Assembly (NCBI RefSeq): GCF_032062135.1
Contig: NC_092859.1
Span: forward strand, 65,004,247-65,068,246
Origin: Pyxicephalus adspersus
Taxonomy: Eukaryota; Chordata; Amphibia; Anura; Pyxicephalidae
DNA length: 64,000 nt
Direction: 5' to 3'
In this document: positions 23,844-35,700 of the stretch, piece after piece
How positions within the stretch are numbered: the stretch's first letter is position 1
Layout of the letters: each line of letters opens with the position of its first letter
The notes under the pieces: model-generated
Told to the model about the DNA's origin: nothing
Seen by the model: the letters and a program-made list of their open reading frames with translations, nothing else
Database searches by the model: none
Position numbers and translations under genes: made by a program

Positions 23844-25208
23844 CTATTTGATTTCCCAAACGATTAAAGTGTGCTTGCTATGACTTAAACTCGTAGATTG
23901 GTTTTGTAACCCAAACATGATGTGCTGAAATATGTAATGCATGCATTGTAAACATATGCACAGGTTATGTAGGACGCAGCATGCCATGATGACTCGGGCA
24001 GCTTTCAATGGTAAGTACAGGAGCTCACCACAGTGCCACGCCAGGCACAAAAACCGTGCTTTTAGCAGCCCGATGGTGTGCTCCACAACCTCCCGACTTT
24101 TATGCAGAGCCTTGTTGTAATTATGCTCTGCTTCAGACCGGGGGTGACGCACAGGTGTCATAAGCCATGGAAGTTGCCTGTATCCTTTGTCAGCTGTAAA
24201 AAGACAAACATAATAAGTGTTAGTTCTTGGTATAGTAAGTGTTCTGTGAATGCAGTGTAACACTAGAGTTTTTTTACAAAGGTTGCTAAGGGTTGTGCTC
24301 TTCGGTCACTTTATTGCTTTTTGGTTGTTAGGAGACATTGTTACTACTGACTACCACACTGAAGTACTGTGAGCTGTGAATACTAGGGCTTCTGGGAATA
24401 TCTGAAAGTTAGTTCTTCCCCCATGCTCCCAATATTGTACGATATTTATAAACTATTTGCTAAATTAGATGTTAGCACAAGATATGACATATATACAATA
24501 TAGGTAATAGCGTGGCATTCTGACAATGCAAAGGGACATAGTAACAAAACAGGTATCTTTATGATTTTACTACTTTTAGTTGTATTACAGTAACAACATT
24601 ATACATTACCTATTAACCAGCCCTAAGGCATATCTCCAGAGCCAAATTTCTGGTAGAGGGCTGTCTAATGCAGGATATAGGCATCATGGCATGATCCTGG
24701 GAAACCTGTGCATGCACTCATGATTCTCCTGTTGGCATCACAGACTATTTGTACATTCAGTGAATGATATTGCTTCTGGTTGCGAAAGGCGATTTCCTGC
24801 AGTTTAGGGGCCTAAATAGCCACATGGTTGCCATCGATGGCCCCGAAAACATTCGAAAATCCCGCTCACTAGGAAGTTTGAAAGGAACCCCTTCCTAAAA
24901 TATACAGAGTGTCCAAGAGCCTGGTCATTCCTGGCACTGCCTGGCTTCTGGTTTTAGGAGCAATTGTATCTTCCAGCAAGCTGTTCAGGTCATGGATGAC
25001 CTGGTGAGACAGAAAGAAACGCCTTTTGACATCCTGGTTATGTAAATTCTCAAGGTGGCTATGCCTGTGGTTGTTGTTGTTGCTGCTTCTTTTCTGCAGT
25101 AAAAAGCAGCATTAAGTTTAATGCCACAACAGCAGTGGTGAAGAACAAGTCTACTTCTAAATCCTGCTCCATGACAACAACAAGCAAAATTCTCGCCACG
25201 GCACACAT
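23844..25208 (-). pseudogene. HARBI1-like: HARBI1-type (PIF/Harbinger) transposase, copy A
   Basis: Exon 1 runs 25208-24610 and exon 2 24193-23844, with a 416-bp phase-1 intron (GT at 24609, AG at 24194-24195). The N-terminus has a Gln run and 'VIHDLNSLLEDTIAPKTRSQ'. The DDE_Tnp_4 domain retains all three catalytic residues: Asp in 'GAIDGNHVAI' (24833-24835), Asp in 'IVCDANRR' (24737-24739) and Glu in 'REVVEHTIG' (24081-24083). It also has the family motif 'GYRQLPWLMTPVRHPRSEAE'. The enzyme would cut and paste the element in the nucleus with a Myb-like partner. Defects: a small deletion with frameshift after the Gln run, a deletion of about 40 residues of the helix-turn-helix region, and stops just before the first Asp. 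The ATG at 25208 is in frame in all three copies. Confidence 0.88.
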
Positions 25209-25451
25209 TTAAGTGCGCATAAACATGCGTACGTACTGTATCCCTATAAATTTGCACAGAGCTTCTTAGCCATTCTGCATGCAAACCATAACTTTACAAA
25301 GACATAAAAGAACACACAAACCAGAAGGCTGCTATAAGAAAAATGAAATATAAGAATACACCATTTACTTTATTCCTCCAAAAAATGTTCTTGGTGTGTT
25401 GTCCCATAACTCTTTTATTTTTTTCCTTCTAGTAACATAGAGCCAAGGAGA
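25209..25451. promoter_or_regulatory. Divergent promoter region between transposase and first Myb-like gene (copy A)
   Basis: A short intergenic segment separates the two divergent start codons. It contains 'tataaat' (25245-25251) reading toward the Myb-like gene, and alternating purine-pyrimidine 'gcgcataaacatgcgtacgt' near the transposase start. 'ttccttctag' lies just before the Myb-like coding start, a splice acceptor that implies an upstream noncoding exon. The same order is kept in B and C. Confidence 0.5.
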
Positions 25452-27352
25452 ATGGCCACCACCGCTGCCACCACCGCCTCCACCACCGCCTCCACCACCA
25501 CCATCGCTGCTGCTGATGCCGGCCCCGCCACCACCCCAGGGTCTTCAATCCATGGACCAACAGGTAGCTCCCTCAGGCCAGCTAGGTTGCTCTGTGAAGC
25601 AGGCCAAGTAACATCTAGGCCCCTGGCCCCTCAACCTGGCACCTCAGCCAGTTTATCTAGACCAGGGATTCTGCTTCCAAGGCAACCAGCTTCACTTCTG
25701 AGCAAAATGCAGCCCTCACGGAGTCCAAAGTACAACATTTTCCACGACTCCGTGGGGGCTTGCACTTCCAGACCTCCCATGCTGTAAGGCAGGGACTCTG
25801 GGAGGAAATTGCCAGGAGTGTAAATGCAGTGGGCAGAACGCAACGGACCATTACCCAGTGTCAAAAACATTTTTGCATTTTTGTGGGATTGCAACTGTTT
25901 AGTCATTAGCATTGAGAACATAATAGGATTGTGTTTTTACTTATTCATGTTTGGGTTGAAATATGAGATCATTTTTTTAAAATGACCTCTTTAGTGTTTT
26001 TTTTTTTCTTCTTTTGACTTGCATCAACAATGTGTGTATTGCAATTTTTTTTACAATAGTACGCCCTGAGACGGAGACGCAGCAGTCCCTTCCTGCCCTC
26101 TGTGCTCGGGGTGATGTGGATGATGAGGATGTCACTTTGCATCGAGATGACAGTGGGCTTCCTCTTGGTAAGATGAACCTTCATGGTATATCTTGTTTGA
26201 CATTGTGCACTTGTCTCTAATCATGTTTATAACCACACTCGTTTAATATGAGTGTTTAATTTCACACATTTTTGGCTCTGGGAGTGTTACGTTTTGTTAT
26301 TAGATTTGTGGTGAACCGATCAATCCAAATGAACTTGGGTTAGAGTCAAGCTCACTCTATTTCATTTGTTTTTGTGCTTTATTTAATGGATCACCATCTA
26401 CAGGAGGAGGTCGTTGATCCACTGCATGGAAGCCTGGAGGAGAATACAGGTAATTTGGTTTGTGTGTGTGTTCAGCCTTCCAAAAGCTAACCTTCGATCT
26501 TTCTATATTATATCTATATCTATATATATAAGATTTGTTAAGTTTTCTTGGGAGATGATTCTGGTGCAACCTTCCTTTGGGAATGTGTGAGCTTAATATG
26601 TCAAAAATAATTTGCCTGTGCAAAATATTGGGGACTTTTGATATGTGATACTTTTGATATACCACATTCGTTAATTTTGATGTGATACATCACGGGCTGC
26701 ATCCACTGTGGAGGTAGGTAGGCAAGAACTGGTCCATTAGTGTTTATTTTGGGATTTGTTGGGGGAATGAATCTTTCCCAATGTGTTCCATTGGTGTTTT
26801 TTTGTTTAGGGTCCCTCAGGTGGACGTTTACCACAAGAAGAAGAGGAGACACCTGAGGTTTCCGTAAGCAACCCATGTTTATTTTGTTTAGGATTCAGAA
26901 TAAATGTGTCTAACATTTTGTCTAACATTTGTTGATGTTCCAATGTCAGGATGCTGTCTGCATAATGTTATGGTGACCCACAAAGTTATGTGATATTGTA
27001 GTAATTTTTTATTTTCCCTTTATAGCAACCAGTGGATGCAGGTGGATTGGGTCAACCCAGTGTGGGCAGCCAGCTTCTAAACCTCACTCAGAGGCTGGTT
27101 GGCCATTTTGATAGAGTAGTGGAGTCAAGGATGTCTGCCCCAAGTTCAAATAATTTGGAACAGGTCCTTACGCTCCTACATGAAAACCTCAATCAAAATC
27201 GCCAGGATCGAGAATTTACCCAACAACATCTGGCGGCCATGCATCGTCTGATAGAATCGGTTCAAGAACAATCGGCCACTTTGGGTGCCTACATGTTCAG
27301 AGATGACTATCTCTGTAACATATTAAATGAATCCCTGGGCCAACAATCTTAG
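25452..27352 (+). pseudogene. First Myb/SANT-like protein of the element (six exons), copy A
   Basis: Exons: 1 from 25452 to about 25862, 2 at 26060-26167, 3 at 26390-26449, 4 (truncated) 26690-26713, 5 at 26810-26863, 6 at 27026-27352. The product would be the DNA-binding partner of a Harbinger transposase. Here the original start is lost (ATG to ATA, leaving the ATG 15 bases on). The frame breaks before the Myb/SANT domain, and the exon 1 end with its donor is deleted. The exon 3 acceptor is mutated, and exon 4 lacks its acceptor. Exon 6 keeps a long helical segment ('LLNLTQRLVGHFDRVVESRM', 'HLAAMHRLIESVQEQSATLG') and ends at a stop in 'GQQS'. The proline-rich tail seen in B and C follows out of use to about 27760. 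Confidence 0.8.
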
Positions 27353-27789
27353 CTAAATCAGGCGATTATTCACAGGCTGGGTTGGCAAATCCCAATAGGT
27401 CCTGCTGGCCCCCAATCCCCTGCAGAGCAGCCAAGCGCCATCCTTCTCCCCAGCTCCATCCTTTTCCCCGGCTCCACCCAGTTCCCCGGCTGTTGCCTGG
27501 CCCCTTCCACCTCCTGGCCGCCCATCCTGTGCGCCTGCCCGCCTAATTAGTGCCCCTGCCTGCCTAATTAGTGCCCCTGCCCGCCCAAATAATGCCCCTG
27601 CCAGCCCAACCCGTGCCCCTGCCCGGCCACCCTGTGCTCTTGGGTGCCCAATTAGTGCCCCTGCAAGCCGACCCTGTGCCCCTGCCTGGCCACTCTGTGC
27701 ACCTGCCTGGCCACCCTGTGCCCTTGCCCGCCCAATTAGTGCCCCTGCCCGTCCGATTATTGAAATATAAAAATATAAAAATATAATGA

Positions 27790-29379
27790 AACTTATATGA
27801 AACATGTACAAACAGTAACGTCTGGGCATACCCCGAGGAGGGGCCATCCTGAACCCGCGCTCCATGGCAGACATCCTCCGGTGCAGCCAATACAGGCTAT
27901 CCCATCCACTTCCTGGTGGGTGAAGAAAAAACAAATATTATATAAACCGGGAGAGTTTGGTCCAAACATTTTTTGAAAGTACTGTCCTTGTAAAAACCAA
28001 GCAAATTAAAATATAAACTTACCAGGAGGATTTCTGCCATGTCGCTGGGGTTGGGATGGCGGTGGTGGTGGGGGGCTCGGAAGCTCCTCAGGAAGGATGG
28101 CTGCCTCCATTGATGTGGAACTGGCTGTGTTTGTGGAAGGAGACCAAAAAAATAAGAGAGGTAAGTACTGACCAAATGTAACAGTATAATATGCAGCTAG
28201 TTCTTAAATTGCACAGTGCTGTTCCCATCATATTGTTTTGCTGTTTACACCGTGCCAAACAAGAAAGAAAGGTTATTCCTGGGGCCAAGCTAAATATGGC
28301 TATGGAACTAAAGTGATGCAATTTGTTGGCAATGAAAGTTGTGGGTTTTCACAAGGGACAAATGTGGCTAAGTGACATTTAACCTTTGTCTTCTGTTAAA
28401 AGCTGCCTAGACATGAAGCTAGTCATACACTCCTAATGATACGTGATGGAGCTAGGCCTAACAAAGTATCTCCTACTTTATTTTCATGGTTTTTAAGGAA
28501 TGTTCACAATACCTAAAATGGAGAAATACTTACATTCAGATACTTACAAATACTTACATTGCCTACGTCCAAAAATTCTGAGCAAACATTTGTCAGTACA
28601 ACTATGGACAACTAATCAACTCATGTCCATTTTTATTCATGCTAGCCAATAACCTAGAAAGAACCTTCATTTGATGCATGATTAATGACTGGAAGCTACA
28701 TGAAATCCTGCTAGATCTTTCTTTGTATTTGTAACCAAAAATGGTGAAAGTAGTGTGAGAAGGTGTTAAATTGCAACATGTTGATTCTAAGGTTAGATAC
28801 AGGCAATCTCCTTGGCCTCGGCCGCCTCCTCACCTTTATCGGAGCACTCTGGCTGAAGATGTTAGGCACCGGGCTCCTTCCCTAGAGATGGCTCCTCCCC
28901 CCAGGTATGGCACCTCCTCCTCCATGACTGCCTCCTCCGGTGATGCCTCCTCCTCCACATCCTGGGGGACGGCCAGTCACATGTGTGGCCGCTGTATTAT
29001 TTGCAGCCGCCGGCGTGATGGAGAATTGGCTGTAATAACAAAAACAAATATCCAAAATTATTAAGGGTAGTAAATTATTGGAAGTGAAAAATAAACAGTT
29101 CTAGGCTAATCAATACTACTTTACACAAACAACAAACAGTCTAAAACAACACTCCTTAACAAGAGGAGAAGACAAAATGCAAAACTTACCAGACAGGATG
29201 CGGTCCCCCACTTCACTCACCAAAAAGGCCCTCCTCCGCTTGAGGTCGCTCCAAGTATGTTGGATCTGTGCAACAGTTGGGTGCATACCTGCAGGGGTCC
29301 ACAGCCTGTCTGCCAGCCTCTCCGTGATTTGTTGCTTGACAGAAATAGAGCGCTGCTGGTCATATTGCAGCAGAATCAT
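27790..29379 (-). pseudogene. Second Myb/SANT-like protein of the element, copy A
   Basis: Reverse-strand exons: 1 at 29379-29190, 2 at 29029-28801, 4 at 28124-28023, 5 from 27912 to about 27790. Exon 3 is missing (deleted near 28540). Exon 1 encodes 'YDQQRSISVKQQITERLADR' and 'QIQHTWSDLKRRR', a Myb/SANT-like helix pair with a conserved Trp. Exon 2 has a frameshift in its acidic repeat region. Exon 4 encodes a Pro run, and exon 5 has 'SLYWLHRRMSAMERG'. All junctions are phase 1, so the loss of exon 3 alone would not break the frame. The gene converges on the first Myb-like gene. I know no named protein with this exon series. Confidence 0.72.
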
Positions 29380-30109
29380 TGTCTAAAGAAAAAGAGAAAC
29401 AAAATGTGAGTTATTTTGACAACAACCAAACACCTCTTAAAAGCAAAAAAAGAGATCATTGATTGATATATTTTCTGTTGCAAATCGACATAGTTTGGTT
29501 GCAATTGTAAATTGTTTGTTTGTTAATATTGTGTGTAGATATATATGGGTATACTATTACTATTACTATGAAGCTTCCGGTTGCCACCCCATCAAGCTTA
29601 ATGCTAGTAAAACCATTGTGAAAACAATAATTGTGCTCCTAGATGTAAACTCTGTTTATCCAGTTTTAGTGAAGAATTAGTAAGTACCAAACATACATAC
29701 ATACAATTTAGGGGCAAAATGTAAGCACCGTTGCATTAGGTCAGATAAATAATGCAGCACATGTGGATTTATTTTGTTGACACAGGGAAAAAAAATTAAG
29801 TAAAAAAGTGGATAAATACAAAACACGGGAATATCTATGTGACACAGTAGAATGATGTGCCTTCACCAAAATCAGGATTGTGGTCTCAGCTATCCAGAGG
29901 ACATTCTACCAGAAGGCTTCCACTGTCCTCCAGACAAAGAAAGATCATTTCCAGCCTTGCGTGATAGCGAGGAGGCTAATTAGTGCTCTTCAAATGATCT
30001 ACCTCTGATTGAGCCTAATTGGGTAAAATCATGAAGATTTTTAAAAACCTTACATACACACATCAAAATATGTGCATGTACATAGTTGTCAACAGCCAAC
30101 TTTAGGTGT
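29380..30109 (-). other. Upstream region of the second Myb-like gene (copy A)
   Basis: No open exon is certain. An acceptor-like 'ttctctttttctttag' (reverse strand) ends 3 bases before the ATG at 29379, so an upstream exon is expected to the right. The block at 29880-30050 is strongly conserved in B (45745-45905) and C (62830-63000) and is a candidate for that exon or for the promoter. Confidence 0.4.
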
Positions 30110-30800
30110 GTGGACTTCTATCCAGCTCTCATCTGCAGCTCTAATCCATTGAAAGAACAATAGAGGATGCTCCATTCTCAGCTGTGATCCGTGGCGAGGA
30201 TTCCAGCTGCTGATAAGAGCTGGGCAGTGAGAACAGCGCAGCTAGAACGAGATGGGGACACAGGCTGTCCCACCCCCATTCTATAGTTGTGCTGTGGCTT
30301 CTATATGAAAAACTACTTGGGAAAATATATCCACTCTGTGGGCATGTGTAACAACATCATGGGCACAGTGTGATATCTGTGTGTGGGAATTCCGCATGTC
30401 ATCTCTTGCAGCCTTACACTCATAGATAATAGTCCTAAAATATCTACAAAATCCCAGCCCAACAGATTTCAAGCATTTGAAGATATGGGGATCCCAATTG
30501 CAAACACTATTGAAAATTCTTCATTGGGAATGCTTTTTCCAATGCAATTGCAAATAGGAGTCCTTAATTGAAAAAGTGGCCCCCGGACCCACTTACATAG
30601 AAAGGAGCGAGTGTCCCCCCACTTGAACCTACATTTTCTGGTTTATGCACCTCACCATTCCCAATAAATTTGGGTTCCTTAAAAAGTAGGTATAAATTTT
30701 GGGGTAAAACCCCAATTCTTCTTGCTACGTAAGTGGCCCAGGGGGGGCATGAATGGGCCTTTTGCCTCCTAGCTGCACTTGCTTTTTAAACAGCAACAAC
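30110..30800. repeat. Foldback-derived repeat inside copy A
   Basis: Shares 'atctgcagctctaatccatt', 'ataagagctgggcagtgaga', 'ccactctgtgggcatgtgta' and later blocks with C (63050-63870). More distantly it shares them with the free-standing repeat at 16855-18720. No coding capacity. Confidence 0.7.
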
Positions 30801-30806
30801 CTCCAA

Positions 30807-30960
30807 GAAACATGCTTGACGCATAAAACACATTTAAATGTGCAAACATGCATGATGCATAAAAACACATTTAAATGTGCAAACATGCATGATGCATAAA
30901 AACACGTTTAAATGTGCAAATATGCATGATGCATAAAAACACATTTAAATGTACAAACAT
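30807..30960. repeat. 37-bp tandem repeat (about four units), copy A
   Basis: The unit contains 'catgcatgatgcataaaaac' followed by 'acatttaaatgtgcaaa'. It carries two palindromes, 'atgcat' and 'acatttaaatgt'. The same satellite, with a 36-bp unit, stands at the same place in copy C and runs off the window end. Confidence 0.88.
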
Positions 30961-31394
30961 GGACAAACATGTATGCTTATTGTACTAAAAAGTATCCTCC
31001 CCGCTAAAACGTTTTAAAAAAATCATTTACCTGAATGATGAAGCTCTGCAAACAACGGGCGTGGCATGATAACGCAGATATGAAACTTCCTGGTTTACTC
31101 CCGCCTACTGAAAAACATGCCCACGCATTTGCATGTACGCCTGCTGTATGTGCATTAATACCCGCATGTAACCGTTGTTATATGTTGCGCATAGGTATGC
31201 ACATATTATTATTTTATAATAATATACTTTTTGTATTTATTTTTTGTTATGTTTCTTTTTTGAATTATGGACTAACATGCTTGTTTGTACACTTTGAGCC
31301 AAACATAAGTTCTTGGTTTTCAAGCTTTTCAGGGTGTTTATTCAGTTTGAATTGCATGTTAGACCTTGCCCAACTATATATTGACTTATTCATT

Positions 31395-31480
31395 TCAGCT
31401 TGGTGGTGGAAGCACATGAAGAGGGTTTCCTCCTTTAACCAGAAGCAATATCATCCATAAATGTTGCTTGGAGCCAAGCC
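31395..31480 (+). pseudogene. Short HARBI1-type transposase fragment in the right arm of A
   Basis: The sequence 'tttaaccagaagcaatatca' encodes the 'FNQKQYHP' block found in the other transposase pieces, with similar flanks. It is too short and broken to be functional. Confidence 0.5.
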
Positions 31481-31499
31481 CATGACATCAGAAATCATA

Positions 31500-33074
31500 G
31501 GAAGAAATAGGTAATCTTTTCAATTTGAATTATGTTAGGCAATATGGCCTAAAAATTCCTCATTGGCTATTTCTTCCTATAATTTATTATGTACACACAT
31601 AAATGCATACATACAGATATATATGCATAAATTTACATACATGAGTGCACATTAGGTGTATATTTGTTTAAAAAGAAAAACTTACCAGAATGAGGATCCT
31701 TCTCTGGAAATGTTTTCTACTAATAGAACAGTTCACACGCACATAGTTGTTACATCACACTGAGTTTTAATAGGCCAATTGTGCTCTTTTTAGCCAGTCA
31801 AATTAATCATAGAAAGGGATCTGCTTAAAAACAAGCACAATATAATTTTTGCATTGGAGGTCCTGGGACATAGTAAAGGAGATCACACAAATAAACCTAT
31901 TTGCTAAAAGGTCACATTAAAATATAGAGAATGCACAGTTACCACTAAATTTACATGACAAAATCAACATAAAAATACACATGTAAATCCACACTTGCAT
32001 ATAAAGCCTAATTATTTCCAAAGTGGCCCCAAAAATATTGCAATCCAAAAATGTTTACCAAACCAATATGCTATTTTGACCTATCAAGGGTGGAAAACTG
32101 GATCAGAAAATATTTATGCAGGACAAACATTTAAAGGTGGTAATATAGACATATTATTCAAATGAAACAATATGGCCAAAAACACAATACCATAGCATTA
32201 ACATTGATATTGACTTCTTAATAGCAAAATGGACATTAAAACATTATAAAGTACAAAAAACAAAAACAGCTATTTTGCTAAATGGTAAGCAAAGTATCAA
32301 ATGTAGCAACATACATTAGGCTAACAAACAAAACAACAGTCCCTCCTTGACCCCCAAAAAATTCAGACAAAGGAAAAAAGCAAGTTAGACAACATCCTTA
32401 TATATGCTCATCATTATGCGCACAGGCGTTGAAAATTAACATACAATTGGGCGTGCGCAGTACCTGGAATTTGGCTGTTAGTTTTTTTGAAACTTTGACA
32501 TTCCATAATAATTTATTGATCCTATCCTTTGGATTTGTACACCAGTAAACAGCTATTGAAGAAAAAACAAAAAAAGGAGTGGAAGATTCTTTGATAATAT
32601 ATTTCTAATTATTGATGTATATAAATATATATATATATATATATGTCTATATATATATTTTTACACACACACACATATATACATACACATACATACATGT
32701 ATATATACATATATATCTACAGGAGCAAGCAAGAACTTGCGTGTGCTTTGGACATTAGGTCATGTAAAAATCTGCTTATTTTGCAGCTAATATAAATGTT
32801 TAAAACGTTTGAACAGGCCAAAAATTTTTATTTAGGTCTAAGTGAAAGATGTGTGCCATTAGAAAAATTTATTTTTTAGGGGAACAGTGACTTTTAATGC
32901 AAGCTTGTCATTGTCAAACTGCTGGGGATGCGTGGCTCCAGCAGTGAGATCATTTCGGTTGATAACTTCCGCGCAAATACGCTTGCGTTAATAAATTGAT
33001 CGAAGGCTTCCAATTTTGGATCACGAAAAAAAGTGCGCGAGCGAGCTTCTGATTTTGCTTGGTGAATCAGCCTT
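31500..33074. repeat. Noncoding right arm of copy A
   Basis: Colinear with the right arms of X (35701-36442 plus 53380-54337) and B (46341-46775 plus 52081-53379). Shared landmarks in order: 'tttgctaaaaggtcacatta', 'cacttgcatataaagcc', 'cctatcaagggtggaaaact', 'atttatgcaggacaaacatt', 'catagcattaacattga', TA/CA microsatellites at 32615-32725, 'aaacgtttgaacag', and the terminal repeat near 33060-33072. No coding capacity. Confidence 0.75.
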
Positions 33075-35099
33075 ACTATATTGACAAACAAAAATAAGTT
33101 AGTGCTACTAAGCATTTTAGTAGATAAGTAAATAAGTTTCGGAAAGGGGTCAACTTTTTATAAAATGCCATCAGCTGAAACAAAATCGATTTGAACAATA
33201 AAATGTTGGTTCCTAAAGGCCTTTATAGGACAGTTATTAGAATTATTTGCATATTTCACAAGTACTGGCTATCTGTATTTCCTACCAGAAAAGAAGAAGC
33301 AAGGGAGCAAACAGAGCTCTGGATTATCATTTTTTTTTACTGCTGACCAAATTAATATGGTCATCCACTAAGAGGCAACACTATAATTAAAGTAATCTAT
33401 AATAATCTATAATAATCTATATCTAATCTATAATAAACTAATCATGAGCTGATCACGGAGACTTGCTTTTAAAACAAAAGTACACTAACTCTTCTCAGTT
33501 CAAACATAAACCAATATATTGACATGTTAATGTCAGTTACAGTTGAATTTGATGTAAATTATAATTTGCTTCAATAAATGTTGCTGTAATGGCTTACATG
33601 TGGCTTATCTTTTATCTTGATATGTTATGTGTTTTTAATTTGATAGATGAGTACAAGTCATCTGATCATCAACATGAATAAAAAATGGATCTTAGTTACT
33701 AATCAGATTCCTAATTTATAATAACTTATAATAACTTATCTTTTAAATAGTAATCCCACTTTTTTGCAAGTCTGGTTAAGAAGTCTTTCTTTTTTTTATG
33801 AAAAATTCAGAAACAGTTTGTCTAAAGCATGAGGATCTCAACCACCCTTGTTTTCTAAGGGGCACACACTTCCATTTTATTGCTGTCAATGTCTATTTTT
33901 TTAAATGTAATCAATACTACTTGCAGAGTTTAATAATGCTGTATAGGCCCAGCCAATCAAAGGTTATCAAAATGTTATCTGCTATCATTCCGCTTTCACA
34001 TTTCCAACAATCAAAGAGTGCTTTACTGCCATTCCTGATGTAGACAAAGTTTTAGATGAGTAGGGAGTGTGTGACAGTGATTATAATTATAGGTTTAGAC
34101 ATTTTCGTAAGCTAGCTCCGATCCATATCTATAACCAGTTTTACAGAAATATGAAAACTACCTTGACCCAGTTAGAGGTGTTAGATATGTAAATTATCTA
34201 CAATATACATTTAAACAAGTGATTTAAAGAAATCTAATTTTAAAGCCCAATCAAAAAAGCCCATTTAACATATGCTATAAATAAGTGTAATATTAGGGGA
34301 AAGGTGGAATGCATTTAAAATGTGGATGTATTTACAAGCTGTCTGTGATTGCACATTTTTAGTATGATTACACTTTCAGGCTCACAGTAGTAGTTATATG
34401 GACCATTTAATCTTAAAGTAGGAGATAGTAATGAAATGGTGATGGTAAATGGTGATGGCCAAATGAAACATGTTGGCTTCCCTTTCAAGGTTGGCATGAT
34501 TACCTGCACATAATCTTTAAAGGGGCACCATACTATTATACTTCTGTAAAAGCAATATTACCAAAGTCTCTGCAAGATTTTATTTTTTTAATAATATGAA
34601 TATTCACATGGATTTTAAATCAATTATTATAAAACTATAAAACACAATAAATGAAATCATAAAGTCAGAAGTATATCAAGTACCTTTTTATGGTAGCAGC
34701 AGAAATGTATTCAGGTTCCGAAATTTTCTCTACAAATTGCCTGATATATTCCCTGGTTCTGTTTCTTTCTGTGATTTTATTTACTATTTAAATATTTCAA
34801 CATTCGGATTTAGTAATAATGTCACAGGACCTAAAATATTTGTAATGTATGTAATGTATTGTATTTGTAATGTAGTGTAAATGTAATGAAAATCAAAAGA
34901 GTTTTTTTTTTTTGTTATTAAAATGTTATTAGCATTTTGATCAGGGGGGAAAAGAGTAACCAGAGAAGGCAAATATATATCAGATTAAACACGAACTTTA
35001 ACTTAATGAAGATTTAAAGAAAATGTCAGAAACATTTTAAAAATCTATTTTAAAAACCCACACACATAATTTAGCATTAAAAAGTAAAGCTTAAAATAA
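33075..35099. other. No supported gene; AT-rich intergenic DNA
   Basis: Two kilobases without a recognised element. Short direct repeats of 'aataatctat' lie near 33400-33440, and 'tgtaatgta' steps near 34840-34885. Sequence composition resembles 18780-22705. Confidence 0.4.
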
Positions 35100-35700
35100 A
35101 CCAGTGATATATAGTTAGGTCCATAAATATCTATAAAAAACAACTCAGATGCAGTTGAACTGCAGAGTTTCAGCTTTGAGAAAAGCATCCCACTTTTTCT
35201 TAAAGCAAACTATAGTAGTTGCTGAAACTACTTCCTGAGGGAGCTGATTCCACATTTTCACAGACCTTACAGTGAAGAATCCCTTCCTTATCCGGAGCTT
35301 AAACTTCTTTATCTCCAGATGCAAAGAGTGCCCTCTTGTTCCTTGTAATGATCTCAAAGTGAATAATGGGGAAGAGAGTTCTCTATATGGACCGTTTATA
35401 TATTTAACAGGGTGATTATATCCCGCCTTAAACGTCTCTTCTCAAGGGAGAATAGATTCAGTTCAGATAATCTCTCCTGGTAGCTGAGCTCCTCAATTCA
35501 TTTTAATAATATAGTTGCCCTTCTCTACATTCTCTCCAATTCAACAATGTCCTTTCTGTGAACTGGTGCCCAAAACAGGACTGCATAGTCCAGATGTGGA
35601 GCGATGCTTTGTACAGGGGCAGGATTATGTCTCCATCTCTGTAGGCTATTCCTCTTTTAATGCAAGAAAGTACTTTACTAGCTTTGGATATTGCAGCTAT
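35100..35700 (-). pseudogene. Non-LTR retrotransposon (Rex1/CR1-like) RT C-terminus and 3' end
   Basis: The reverse strand reads the conserved end of the CR1/Rex-type polymerase: a degraded 'LDYAVLFWAP'-like block near 35560-35590, an 'LFSLEKRRLRRDIITLL'-like block near 35405-35455, 'TRGHSLHLEIKKFKLRIRKG' and 'VKMWNQLPQEVVSA', then a stop near 35145. Upstream RT and endonuclease parts are absent, as expected for 5' truncation during insertion. Frames change at least twice. The element lies immediately left of arm X and may have truncated it. Confidence 0.8.

Larger units (their letters stand above)
22712..33074. mobile_element. Harbinger-like element, copy A (~10.4 kb)
   Basis: The left end 'ggccctgatttatcaa' (from 22714) pairs with the right end 'ttggtgaatcagcc' (to about 33072) as imperfect terminal inverted repeats. 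The same end sequences bound copies B, C and X. Inside, in order: inverted transposase fragment (+), HARBI1-type transposase (-), divergent promoter region, first Myb/SANT-like gene (+), second Myb/SANT-like gene (-), foldback-derived repeat, 37-bp satellite, and a long noncoding right arm. The flanks share 'actat' (22709-22713 and 33075-33079), a possible target duplication, although Harbinger elements normally duplicate 3 bp. Exact edges are uncertain by a few bases. Confidence 0.75.

Noticed and set aside
27353..27934. Reverse-strand Gly/Ala/Arg-rich open frame
   Set aside because: Antisense shadow of the proline-rich minisatellite tail of the first Myb-like gene. The same shadow appears at 41833-42096 and 59140-59418.
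30807..30960. Possible CRISPR-like array
   Set aside because: The 37-bp units are contiguous with no unique spacers. The sequence is a vertebrate satellite.
22709..33079. 5-bp 'actat' target duplication for copy A
   Set aside because: It is longer than the 3-bp duplication expected of Harbinger elements, and the ends of B and X do not show the same rule. Recorded only as a possibility.
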